Shown here piece after piece: positions 30,501 to 42,854 of a stretch of 64,000 nucleotides of DNA. Source of the DNA: Neodontobutis hainanensis (lineage: Eukaryota; Chordata; Actinopteri; Gobiiformes; Odontobutidae); the NCBI GenBank assembly GCA_024349245.1, contig JALDNG010000020.1, positions 770,001-834,000 on the forward strand, in the 5' to 3' direction. Made by a program: the position numbers and the translations under genes. Each line of letters starts with the position of its first letter. The stretch's first letter is position 1. The notes under the pieces were generated by a model. The model searched no databases. It saw only the letters and a program-made list of their open reading frames with translations, and had not been told where the DNA came from.

Positions 30501-33500
30501 CAAAGATAGCATTTGGACTCAAGCCTGTAGCACAATCATCATACTGCCCCATGTGGCGTACTCCAAAACTAAAACTGCACCTCGAAATTAAACAGGGAAT
30601 CATTGTTAAACCTTAACATAAAGACGTAGTGCGCTGTATCCATCAAAGGGTTATGACATATTGTGTCTGTCTATCCAGTTACTGTCTCCTCCACTGCAGT
30701 GCCCTGAGTCTCCACTTGGGGGCACTGTGTCCTTTTCCATCTGTTTTAGGGGAATTTGTTTGGTGTCATGTTCTCTTCCTGTTTGAATTCTTGGCAGTGT
30801 GTTTCTGGGCGAGGGCCGAGAGCAGCTCTGAATATGAAATAAAAAAACTGCTGCAGCCAGATTTAGGGGACTGCCCGGTGTGACCTAATGACATCATTAC
30901 GTCGCAGTGTGGTCCAGTCCAAGGATTTCCTGCAGTGTTTTGGTTTGTTGGTGAAAGTTTTCTCAGTGGGAGGTGTGGGATAATGACCAGGGCTGAGATG
31001 ATTGGCAGAGGAACAGTTTAGGACAGACTTAGGCCTGGTTTGCTGAACGTCTGAAGATTTAGTTTTATTAAAAAAAAGCTCATTGCACACATCTCACACA
31101 CAGCTCAGACACTAAGTTATGCATTTGTAACTTAAATTTGCCTTTTTTAAATTAGCATTTTTACTTAATAACATGAAGGATATTATGTTTTTTAGGGGTT
31201 GTGGGTGACTGGAGCCTGTCCCAGCAATTTTAAGTCTAAGATTTGGAGAATATATATTTTTGGGCTTTACTTTATCTCAACACAATTTGAACAAACAATT
31301 AATACCATGGATTTTGCAAAATTTTACTTTTTAACTAATCAGCAAAGATTTGAGACTTGTGTAGTTATTGCCCTGAAACTAAAATTAATTGGAAATAAAG
31401 ATGTATAAATGTACCTGAACCATTGACGTGAGGTGCAGCAGATGTAACTGCACCTTTAAAAGTTTAATAAAATATTCTGTATGTTTCAAATGTGTGTTCC
31501 AGTGTGAGTATTTGGTTTTATTGCTTAAATAATACAGTGTTTGGATTTTTTATTTAATTTAATTTCATCCACTGTGATGTCAATCATTTGGGCACAAAGC
31601 TTTGCAGGTGACCACTAACAGCGAACTGACCAATACCACAGTATGTTTCTTTTACTTTTGCAATGGGTTATCAAAGCATAAATTATTAATGGGACAGTTA
31701 ACTTGGCATAGTCTGCTATTCTCCTTATTTGCCATGTGGCCTAATTGTTAATGGGTGGCTTTAATTGATACAATCTTCACTTTGTTTTAGAAACATTATA
31801 GGCTACTTTTGCGTGTCTTTTGAGACCTCCTTGTATAATTTTATGTCTAATTTATGCTATATCCCTTTGCATCTAAAATAGCCACGATGCTTGTGTTGGG
31901 CACAAGTTTGTAATGAAATGGCTTTATTCGGAAATGACATAAGGACAACTGTTGTCAATTGTTTATAGAATAAATATAACGATAAATAATGAAAAATAGG
32001 AATACAGGTATTGAACACAACATTATTGTAATAAATCCCATCAGCCATCTCTTCTTTGCTGTAATTGAGTCCCGACACACTCATCAATGCCTTATCTACT
32101 GTATTCTGTCTTTTGTCTACGTTATACCACTGTCACTGTTCAATCGTTTGTATGTACAGCATTCAATAAGAAAAGAAACAGTATAAGTATATTTATCGTA
32201 GAACATCCTTATCAACCTGACGTTAGCAAACCCTGTCACCTTCACATTTAGGGATTTGAACACCTTAGTACCCAAAAAATGGTGTTGATATTTATTAATA
32301 ACTCAATGCTTACTGAGCAAATCAGCGTGGTATATTAGCATTAAATGAAAAGTTTTTTTATTTTTAACAAAGGCTTAATGCAGTTAAATACTTAGGGCAC
32401 ATACAGTAAATAGAGCATTAGCCCAAGCGTTCTCGCTTGTGCTGTAAACTCAGACAAAGTATGAACTAGAGGACCCCCTCGAAAACGAGATGATTCATCT
32501 CAAGGGATTTATCCTCACAAAAATGGAAATAAATGAACTCCAGCTGCGAAGGTTTAATCGAGCTGTGAGCTAAATTGGAGTTAGCTCTGCATGCAAACAC
32601 ACCGATTGTCTTTCATTATTACTCTCGTTCTTGCAGTGTTAACACATCCTCTGGTCAGTGTTGTCCATGAGTTGAGTCCACAGCAGCTCACAGAAGAGTG
32701 ACTGACTGCAGACGGGACTTTCTGCTGAACAAACCAGGTCTGACACAGTTCAAAACAAGGACAGCATTTAAACAAAAGGTCACATAATGGAGAAGATTAA
32801 GGAAGTGGATAAGTTTGTTTTTATAGAATACCAAAAAAAAGAGCAAGACTTTCTTAAATTGCCCAAGGCCATAAGTAAGATGCAGATAAAGTGGCTGCTC
32901 ATATTTAATATAAACTCACACATAAGCAGCTAAAATACTAGAAGGACCTGTACTTCTTTCAACAGACCAGCCTTTTTAGTGTCATTTTGTGCCTCTTTAG
33001 AATCTCTTGTCACAGCAAATCGATCATCACTGATACTATCCGGTCAGAGGTCTTTCTAAAAACGATCTCTCCAAAAAGCCCTGTTTACCGAGGCCTGGTG
33101 TCGTCCATTCAGAGCTCAATCAACCCTGGAGTCCATTTCAAATCCGGTTGAACTCTGGATGCGATACAAAAGGCAGTGGAGCAGATAAGTGCTGTTAGAG
33201 GTGACGGCGTTTGAGCGATGGGTGTCAGGACGGTCACCCGTAGACGAAGCACATCTGAAAAGTCTGATAAAGAGCAGAAACAGACGGAGCAGAGGATATG
33301 AAAGAGACACGAGCCGAGTGGGACACACAGAGATAACAGGGACTGAATAATGGAGGTCTTATCTGGGTTTCAACGACATGCAGAGAAAAAACAGCATTAT
33401 GAATAAAACAGATATGACGGGGTCCACAGCTTCCTCACCTGAAATGGTGAATCTAAAAATTACACAGGGAGCACACAACCTGACCTTGACCTGAGCACAG

Positions 33501-36500
33501 GTGCCTCATGCAGACGACCGGCCTTAATGTGGGTTTGGTTTTGAGCAGGTTTTACACGGCGGCTGCTCTGGACCATGTTTTATTGATTGAGGGGCTGAAT
33601 AACCAAACTGGACCAATAAGATATGAGCAGAGTCACGTCAGTCATGACACTAAACTTTTCCTGTCGACCTACTGTCTACCATCAATAAAGGGAAAATAAA
33701 AATCTTTAAATAAAATTCTACACAGCCATACAACAATCAGAGTTATTCTTTTTTTTCCTGAGTTTTGGCTGCAACTGCCACTTCCTGTTCCTTCAGGAAA
33801 ATAATAATAAATAACCCTGCCTCCTTTTCTCCAGATTAAACAACAGTCTGGCTTTTATGAGCAGCACACACCCAGTCATCATCAGTGAAGTTTTATCATG
33901 GGTTGAGAGAGAAAGTTGATAACCTGCCTGTAACAAATAACTTAAACTAACCCGGTTCGGATTTCATTGTCAACTCCACAGCTCTGACTTTGTTCAACTC
34001 ACTTTGTGCAACAACCCAATCCTTTCGATTAGAAAAGAGAAAAGCGATGGCTGGCTTTGACCTTAGAATACACAATGAAGTGGCCACATAGGATACAGTA
34101 TGTAAATTGTGTTTACACATGTGTTGTTCTGTGCCTGGCACCATATCTTCAAACGTGCCCGACCCCTGAGCGTGACCGAGAGCACTCACACTGTCGGATG
34201 TGCCCTGCTTTAGTGTGCTCTGGTGCATTAAAGCAGGGCAACAGAGGTGGAAAACACAAGTCAAAAAAACAACTCTCAACATTTGTTTCTTTGTCGTTTT
34301 GGGTTTTTAAATAGGATAAATTTGTTTTGAAATCTGCCTCAACAGATGGTCTGTTACACATCAGGGAGAACAAGGGCACTTTTAATCATTCTAATTCTCA
34401 AAAAGAGCTTTGAAATGTATATCTTTAAACACCACCAGATATTGGTCTCAATTCAAGCAAAAATCCACAAAGAATCTAAAGAAAAGTCATAGCGATTCAC
34501 TTTTATTGGCTTTAAATCCGACTCTGTTGATTTGATAATAGTTTGCAAAGCCTGACTCATTTCTATCAATTTAAAACTTTGGTAATAAGAAGTTAACAGT
34601 CTTTAATGTCCACTGGTGTCACCAATAAAAAGGGTGTTACGTGTTTTAATAAAGTCGTGCGCTCACTCTGTCGGTTATGGACGACAGTGATGAGAGCAAA
34701 CTTCATTAAAGATCTGTAATATTCACTCAGCAGTGACTTACAGAGCTCAAAGTGCCATTAAAGCAAAGCACTCGGGCGAAATGTGGGTCTCCAGTGGCAC
34801 AGCTGTAGAGTCTGTAATAAACAGTGCTTTTACACAGCTCCTGAGGGCAACAGTGGACACAAGGACTGATGACTGAACTGTATGTCCCATTAAAAACAGC
34901 TCTGTACCTGTTGTTTTCATCTGCCTCACCATTGTTCCATCCCTCGTCTCAGTATCACAGACATATTCCATCTGCAGCACTCTTAAACAAAGATATTAGA
35001 GATATTTTGACATCAAATACAAAAATTGTTGGTCGGGCTCTAGTTGTCTTTGCCTCTTTTGTTCACTTCTGTTGTGCTCTGTACAAAAAAAAAAAATAAC
35101 AGTGGAGAACAAATGCTTAGTCCAGCTCCAATCCCACTAAAGCCTGGTTCAGCCTCCGTGTTAATTTATTCATAACATCCAACCACAAAGTTCTGTTAAC
35201 ATTGCTCTCAAAGTTAGTGACATCAAAAAGGTCCAGCTGATTAAATACAGGAGGCGTTGAGTTTAAATTTCTCATGTGTTAATGCTGTTTCGGTGTTGGT
35301 CCTGCTTCGTGGAGGTCTCTCGGGGCCAGGACCTGACGTTTGACGAGGCACAGTCATTACCAGCGCTGACAGAGCAGAGACGTGTCCCGCACCGTGTCCC
35401 GGTCTAATTCCTCTAATAACTCTGATCAAGCCGTGTTCAGATTTGATTAAAGGCGTTCTGCTCCAAAATTGAAAAATGGCTTTTTTCATGTAGCGATTAA
35501 ATGTTGGGTTTAACATGCAACCGATCTCAGTTTAAGGCCTGGGAGTTAATTACTGGAAGTCTTAAATAAACACAAACTTCCAGCCATGTTCACGTTCTCT
35601 GTGGGGACATTATACATCCTCACACCTGGGAGAAAAGATTATTTGGACAGGTACTCATTTCCCATTACAGTATTGCCACTGAAATAACCTTTACAATTAG
35701 AAAAGAGATCATTTCAGTCAATTGAACGCAAAAGGACAGACAGCATGTGGTCGACAATTTGATTAATCAATGAGGACACAGTCGATTAAAATCTGATCTG
35801 GTCCAAAAGTCACGTATTACTTTTATTAAAGGGTCTGCTGTCAGTGAAAAACACAAAGAGATCCAGAAAAACGCAAGGTATAGGGTAACAAGATCTTTGT
35901 GTTTATAGGTTGTTGGTTTATTGGTGTAAAGTGATGCAAAGCCCAAAAGGATGCTAAACTATCTAAAAGCATTTAAAGTTAAAAAAAAATAAAAATACAG
36001 AAAACCAACACAACGAATAGTAATTACTCATTAAACTGTAAAAGAGCCGCTCTGAAGTGTATAATAACGACTGTCTTTCATGACCAGTGTCTGGAAACAC
36101 AACATTGATGCAGGAAACCCTTCGAGCCTGACACCTCCACAAAGATCTGAATAAACCTGGACACATGCTACACAGGCTGATTCCTGAGGTTAACCACATT
36201 AGATCCAGTCCGTCAAGTTTTGAAGATGTAACGACTGTTTGACCGTTATGAACATAAACAACAAAGCTCCGCGTTGATTGCATAACTGCAGTGATAAATC
36301 CAATCAGCAACCAGGTATTTATTTAAAGTACCTGCACCTGCCCTCACAGATGGAACAGACTCCTGTAGAGCAGTCAGGTTAAGGCAGAAGTTCATGAAAT
36401 AAGCAACCGTAAAAACCTGTCTCTGTTAACTAAAATGCAACATTAGTTTATGAAAAAAAAAATCAAAGTTTATTGTTTGATCTTGCTTCAACACTGAGGA

Positions 36501-38400
36501 AAAGGATTGTTCGTATGCGGCCTAGGCTTTAAGCAGTTCAGACGAGCGGTGATGAGGGCGCGGTCTGTGCGCTGCCCCAGGGGATTGTGGGAGATTGAAG
36601 TAGAAGCCTGCACAGCGTTGTTCAGTGGGTAATTGCTTTATTGAAGTGTTAATTGGATCAGACTTCTAATCAGCACTAATTCCACCTCAGTCCGGTCGGT
36701 CTTTGAAATGGTTACGCTCACAGTGCGGTAGGTCCTGCCTCTCCATCGGCCGCCATCAACGATAAACTTCACCCACTGCGTCGTACACCCACCACCTTCA
36801 AGAGAAGAGAAGAGGGCTTTCAATCTCTGCTGTGTTTTATTGATAAAAAGGCACCTATAACAATATTTGCAGCTTAAAATGACCCTTGTCCATTAATGGA
36901 ATCAGAAAAGTTGATTTGATTTCATCATGTAAAACATGGGGAGCCATTTAAAGGTCTCTGGTGCAGACTTATGGATTGTTTCCACTGAGGTATGGTTGTA
37001 GTTGAAGCTGATATTCCTAAAAGACAATTTCCTAAACTCCGTCTCGTTAAAGATCTCATCAATTCATTGCAAATATTTATGTGCATCACTTTTCTTTGAT
37101 CAATTTCTCAGTAGGATTTTCTGACACCATTTATTCAGTGTTGACAAGCCGTCTAGACCCGTGTTTTCCTCAACTTATTTAATTCTTGGAACAATCTCTC
37201 AATTGTCCTGCTAATCACTGTCCTTCAAACACTTAGTCTCAAATAATTAGTGCTGACTCTTGGCTGAAGTAAACCTGTGACCTCTGCTGTTCGTAGATCA
37301 TTTGAAACTCTCTCAGCGCAGTCGTCCAAAGCCTGACAGTGTGTTATTATTTGTCGGGCGGCGGTCGATTTGTGCTGGCGGTGAGTGGCACTGCTGTGTG
37401 TGCGCTAATGGTTTATAAAGAGGCTGAGTGGGCGCTGTCTGTGGATAATCAGCTCCATTAATGTGAGATTCACCGTGTTATCTCTGCCAATTACAGCCAG
37501 TAACAACAGGGTCCTGTGGGAAAGCCCAGCCACTGCCTCCTTCAGCTGTTTGTGCTCACATTCAGACGTGCTTAAGTCTGGGTTTAAGACCAAACACTGG
37601 AACTCAAATAACAAGCAGGAGGCAGTGAATTCTACACTTCTGTAAATGCTGACGGTGCACTTATGTTGTCCAGAGTGAACAAATGTTTTTACAAGTTGAA
37701 AAAACCCATCAAAGCCAGATTAATTTAGAAAAAAAAATAAACATTGACTTTTCTTACACAACCTCTATTTGTCATAAATAGGGTTCACACACTTTTCCCT
37801 AAATAATGTTCAATAACTTTTCATAATCTTTCATCAACGAGAACAAAAATCCTTAAAGCTGTGCAATTAGTCACAATTGTTCTGTTACTAAATGAAAAGC
37901 AAACTCTTGACTGTACTTTGTGACCCGGCAGAGGACAGAGGATGTAGACTGTTAGTGGCAAAATAAAAGTTAGTAAAGCCTGTCAATTTGTTTTGGGTCT
38001 GTGTTGACTCCTGACTAGGACTGAGCCTGGAAGATGCTGTTCTTTCTGAAAATAAATTTAGGGCCCCCTTTAAGGATTCAAACTCATGACTTCTTTGAGA
38101 CTCAATATTTCTGCTACATATAGCGATCACTGTCAGACAAATAAAGCGGGCCAGGTAAAGAAAAAGGGTTTAAACTCAATGCCCAGGAGCCAAATTCAGT
38201 TCTGTGATTTAAAAGGTTAGATAGAAACATGAAAGCTTTTCATTTTCAAGCGCTTTAATGTCTTAATAACAAATAGGCCATACCAACAAGAAACATGAGT
38301 TTGTCAAGTGCCGGTCATGAATAATTGCAATTGCAATGTTGGTTGAAATAATTCATCATCTGAGTGTCTTATTTAAAAAGACAGTACATACATCTTCTAT
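27546..38400. other. Gene-poor intergenic sequence
   Basis: I found no open frame with family resemblance and no RNA gene on either strand. Small items inside: a 12-bp inverted repeat at 34201-34240 and a short dispersed-repeat scrap at about 31195-31235 (GGAGCCTGTCCCAGCA). Short open frames near 30.7, 35.2 and 36.7 kb have no supporting signal. Confidence 0.45.
34201..34240. repeat. 12-bp perfect inverted repeat with 16-base loop
   Basis: TGCCCTGCTTTA and TAAAGCAGGGCA enclose a loop ending in TCTGGTGCAT. The surrounding 150 bases look like a fragment of a dispersed element, so the repeat may be part of its internal structure. Confidence 0.7.
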
Positions 38401-38404
38401 GTTG

Positions 38405-38726
38405 CAAATAGGGGGTCTACAGCAGGGCAATTATTTTTCCCCAAGGGCCACATTAGAAAATGGAACTCTTGTGGAGGGCCGGGCCAACACAGGGAACTCA
38501 CTTATGCTCAATAAAAACACGTTTCTTTTGCTTATACTAAAGGTTTATACCGTTTGGAGCATGTCGTAGAGTGGAATCAACTGATTGCTGCAAAATATGG
38601 AAGGAAAAGGAAAAATATATGCCGTGTTTAATCATCAGTAAAATATTGGTAAATGCTTGGCGGGCCACATTGAACAGCCCACTGGTCCGCATGTGGCCCT
38701 CGGGCCTTAGTTTGCCCACCCCTGAT
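38405..38726. mobile_element. Non-autonomous hAT-like element
   Basis: The right edge, read inward, is CAGGGGTGGGCAAACTAAGG followed by CCCGAGGGCCACATG, a widespread hAT terminal signature. The left edge (AGGGGGTCTACAGCAGGGCA, then CCAAGGGCCACATT) is a diverged inverted counterpart. The 320 bases between carry no transposase. An 8-bp target duplication is not apparent. Confidence 0.6.
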
Positions 38727-41030
38727 CTTTAGTATAAAACGCCAGACATCAGACATCAGGTGAGCCTTTAATTACTGAAGGGAATACTCTATATGTCCCT
38801 TTCAATAAATATTGAACTATTACTTTTAGGTTTGTTTCTCACACAAACAAGAAAATCCTACAGAAAAGTTGATTAAATATTAGACATTTACTATTCTGGA
38901 TATTTGACTTCAGGCCTCATTAACAACAGAGGCAAAACTTTGAAGGTTTTCCACAACAGCTTCCACTTTTTAGTTATTTTCCTTATCATTTCAATAACAC
39001 TGCACTTTTACGTGAGCCTTTGGCCATAGTCTACTCTTTTCTGGCTGCGAATCATCCTTCTCTCTCACACGCTGCTCACAAACCACCTACAGGATTAAAA
39101 AAAAAAGAGCAAAGCTTAGCCAAGAGCCCACATTTTGATTTGAACCGTTCGAGTCGAGGAGTCAAGAAAAACTGACTCAGCTTTTCCTAAACCTCTGCAG
39201 ATGGTCTTTATCAAATCAATCACACATGAACTGAATTAGTGAGGGTCTGTTCAAGGCTCTCCAGGCTTTTTCAATGACTTTTCCAAGACATTGTCATAGA
39301 TTTTGTTTGTTATGACATGTTCTCCATGTTTTCCAGGACCTGTGGGACCCCTGTGGATATTTGTCCCAATTGGTGGCTGCTGTGGGAGCTTCATGTGGGA
39401 GCCATTACACCGTTAAAGCCCTAAATCTGAGGAAACATTGATTATTTCCTGTTTGTGCTGGAAGTAAACGGAGATTGGCAGCTGCTGCAGAAACAGGGAG
39501 CAACGCGTTTTATTTAAAAAGTGGGTTACATCAGAGTCCAGAAACCTCTGATTAAAAATAGTTAGTGAGAACTTGTTTTCAGTGCACTTTAAAGGATTAG
39601 TCCTTTAATTATGAGAATTATGAGATACCTACTGCTGACTGGAGCAGCCCCATGTGGGGTGAAGGTCGATCACTAAATTCAGTTCATGTGTGAATGATTC
39701 AATAAAGCCCACATCTGGTAAATTACAAAAAGCTGAGTCAGATTTTCTTGACTTTTTAAATGAATTGTTGAAACCTATATAACTTTGTTTATTGGCTTAT
39801 GTCTGGCTTATGTCTGTGCTTTTGTAAAAACCTTGTAAATGGTTTGTTTAACTCGGAGGTAAACCATCCAAATAAAAGCCAAATGTTGTGCTAAAAGAAA
39901 AATTTAGCAACACAAAATAAAATTAACTAAACAATGAAACTAATCTCAGAATATAATTTGGAAAAAGTCATTTTTAACCACATTTTGCCTCTCATTGTGA
40001 AACGGACCTCCTCAGGACACTGCATCTTAGTGACCCAGATGAAAAAATGTGACCAGCAAAAGATAATTACAAACTCTGAGTCCAAAGGGTCAAAGAAGGC
40101 CTAATAAGTTTTGATTTGGTCCAGGAGAGGTTTAATACAGAATATTAACATACTGAATGTATTTTATTATAATACTGTACCTACAGTTCAAATTGTTTTA
40201 AAGGAGATACACTTCATAAATGTACATGTAGCATTGTAGAATTGACTTTATATTTTAAAACTAGCTGGGAAACAATCGTGAGCAAAGTATCTTCTGGATG
40301 TCTGTGAAAAATGTTGCAGACTTGTTCCTGTTAAAAAACTAAACAGTAAACTTAAACAGTCATGCGACGGACTAAAGCTGTTGCACTACAGTCATGGTCG
40401 TACACAGGACTTTACAAAACCGTCAGAGCCTTATCATTTTGGATTTGTTAATTTGCAAATTTTGGTTTGTTTCAGTCAGTTTAAGTCTGAAAATAAATGC
40501 CATAAATTGTTGGACCTATTGAGAGGTGTTCTCTTTTATTACAAAGCTTACTGTGCTTTTTGCTCACATGACAGTGTTTGTATTATTTACACACAGATTT
40601 ATTCAATGTGTTACCGTCTCCCACATAACATATGTCACCTGTAGTTCAGTCTAAACCTGGCTGTTGCAGGTTTGTTCATTCACAGAACAGTTGTGTTTGA
40701 TTCCAGAGCCTCTCTCTGTCTCTCACTGATACAGCTCTGTGTGTAACGTCAGCCTGTTCTCAGTCCTGGACCAGAACCAGAACCAGCCTGTGGCCTGGGT
40801 CCAGTCTGTGCTACAGCAGAGAAACCCTGGCTTTTATATCTCCATCATTTCAACACACACTGAACACGAGCTGCCAGCTTCACACAGAGACCTGCCTCTC
40901 AACAGCTCCATCTGGAAACACTGCAGTAATAATCACAGGAAAGGTTTGTGATGCAGAGTTGGTTTTATTTTCTCCATCTGCAGTAAAACACCTCTGATAG
41001 GTTCAGATGAAGTTATAAAATTATGAACTA
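38727..41030. other. Intergenic sequence without recognised features
   Basis: Ordinary AT-rich sequence up to the TA dinucleotide at 41029-41030 that borders the Tc1-like element; nothing assigned. Confidence 0.45.
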
Positions 41031-41134
41031 CTCTCACCTAAAGGATTATTAGGAACACCAGACTAATACTGTGTTTGACCCCCTTTCACCTTTAGAACTG
41101 CATTAATTTTACATGGCATTGATTCAATAAGGTG

Positions 41135-41582
41135 CTAAAAGCATTCTTTAGAAATGTTGGCCCTTATTGAGAGAATAGTATCTTGCAGTTGATGGAGATT
41201 TGTGGGACGCACATCCAGTGCACAAAGCTCCTGTTCCACCACATCCCAAAGATGCTCTATTGGGTTGAGATCTGTAACTGTGGAGGCCATGTTAGTCATT
41301 GTCATGTTCAAGAAACCAGTCTGAAATGATTGGAGCTTTGTGACATGGTGCATTATCCTGCTGGAAGTATCCATCAGAGGATGGGTTCATGGTGGTCATA
41401 AAGGGATGGACATGGTCAGAAACAATGCTCAGGTCGGCCGTGGCTTTTAAATGATGCCCAATTGGCACTAAGGGGCCTAAAGTGTACCAAGAAAACATCC
41501 CCCACACCATTACACCAGCACCAGCCTGCACAGTGGAAACAAGACATGATGGAGCCATGTTCTCATTCTTACATTCATTCAT
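41135..41582 (-). pseudogene. Tc1-like transposase, C-terminal DDE part, frameshifted
   Basis: Two overlapping minus-strand frames give the catalytic domain. The first (41292-41582) has GAGVMVWGMFSWYTLGPLVP and SDGYFQQDNAPCHKAPIISD, with the second catalytic Asp in QQDNAPCHK. The second (41135-41374) has DLNPIEHLWDVVEQEL, with the final acidic residue. They are out of register, so a small deletion around 41290-41330 broke the frame. The N-terminal DNA-binding half lies beyond the insertions at 42235-42700 and is also degraded. Not functional. Confidence 0.9.
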
Positions 41583-41700
41583 TCATTAATTTTCAGCCTA
41601 TCCCAGCAGCTTTGGGCCTGAGGCGGGGTACACCCTGGACAGTGACCAGTTTGTCGCAGGGCTGACATTTAGAGACAGACAACCATTCACTCACATTCAT
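41568..41700 (-). mobile_element. Short dispersed repeat inserted in the Tc1 transposase
   Basis: It carries CCTATCCCAGCAGCTTTGGG, GAGGCGGGGTACACCCTGGA and GACAGACAACCATTCACTCA, a repeat well known in teleost genomes, bordered by CATTC-rich simple sequence. The Tc1 reading stops at TTCTCATT and resumes at CTGTTTACGCC. A plus-strand relative is at about 60300-60385. Confidence 0.75.
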
Positions 41701-41746
41701 TCACTCATTCTGTTTACGCCAAATTCTGACTCTACCATCTGAATGT

Positions 41747-42230
41747 TGTAGTGTAATATTTCTATGTGATGCGTTTAATTTGTGTACTTAGGTACTTGGG
41801 TTTATGTTACTTATCTTAGGGTTTATAGTTATGCATGGATGATGTTATAATAATACAGCTAGGAAGATAGGAAGGTAAAAGATAAAACATGATGTCAGAA
41901 TGTATGAAATCATGATAAGTTTGTTGTGCAAATACACAGGGAAAATTGAGTAGACCGCACAGAGACACGGTGTCTGGAGATCCAGGTTACAAAGGAAGAA
42001 GAGGCTGATGAGGAGGGGTCCTCAAAGCCCTAACGAAATAGACATAAATAAACTGTCATGTGAAAAGTGTATAAAAGCTTGGGTCAACTGTACAAGAGTT
42101 AGTAGAGCTGGGATAGTCTACTCGGGTCATTGTTGGTTGGGAAACAATAAAGACTCTATGGCATTGGACTGGTTGCGCATTATTCCATACGATTGTGCCA
42201 AAGGCTGAGAGTTCAGTTTTGGACACGACA
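41747..42230 (+). mobile_element. Solo LTR (484 bp) inserted in the Tc1 element
   Basis: The segment starts TGTAGTG and ends ACGACA, that is TG...CA. It is flanked by the direct repeat ATGT (41743-41746 and 42231-42234), a 4-bp target duplication. It has a promoter-like GTATAAAAGC near 42070 and a polyadenylation signal AATAAAG near 42147 in that order, defining the + orientation. No internal retroelement coding sequence is present, so this is the product of recombination between two LTRs. Gypsy-type element or endogenous retrovirus cannot be told apart from the LTR alone. Confidence 0.85.
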
Positions 42231-42854
42231 ATGTCTCAACAGAAATCGAGACTCAGACCAGGCAACATTTTTCCAGTCTTCAACTGTCCAATTTTAATCA
42301 GCTCGTGCAAATTGAAGCCTCTTTTTCCTCTTTGTGGTGGAGATGAGTGGTACAGGTGGGGTCTTCTGCTGTTGTAGCCCATCCGCCTCAAGGATGTGTT
42401 GTGGCTTCACAAATGCTTTGCTGCAGACCTCGGTTGTAACGAGTGGTTATTTCAGTCAAAGTTGTTCTTCTATCAGCTTAAATCAGTCGGCCCATTCTCC
42501 TCTGACCTCTACATCAACAAGACATTTTCACCCACAGGTCTGCCACATACTGGATGTTTTTCTCTTTTCACACCAGTCTTCGTAAACCCTAGAAGTGGTT
42601 GTGCGTGAAAATCCCAGTAACTGAGCAGATTGTGAAATACTCAGACCGGCCCGTCTGGCACCAACAACATGCCACGCTCAAAATTGCTTAAATCCCCTTT
42701 TTCCATTCTGACGTTCAGTTTGGAGTTCAGGAGATTGTCTTGACCAGGAACACACCCCTAAATGCACTGAAGCAACTGCCGTGTGATTGGTTGATTAGAT
42801 TCTTGCATTAATGATACATTGAACAGGTGTTCCTAATAATACATTAGGAGTGTA

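Larger units (their letters stand above)
41031..42852 (-). mobile_element. Tc1/mariner transposon, interrupted by two insertions
   Basis: Terminal inverted repeats of about 27 bases (left CACCTAAAGGATTATTAGGA, right its diverged reverse complement) are flanked by TA on both sides (41029-41030 and 42853-42854), the Tc1/mariner target duplication. Inner sequence and transposase fragments read on the minus strand. Two younger elements sit inside, at about 41568-41700 and 41747-42230. Removing them leaves roughly 1.2 kb, a shortened but full-span Tc1 copy. Confidence 0.92.

Noticed and set aside
36638..36823. Minus-strand ORF with GGGCTTQWVKFIVDGGRWRG
   Set aside because: Looks protein-like at first sight, but it is short, isolated and lacks acceptor/donor-bounded conservation that I can show.
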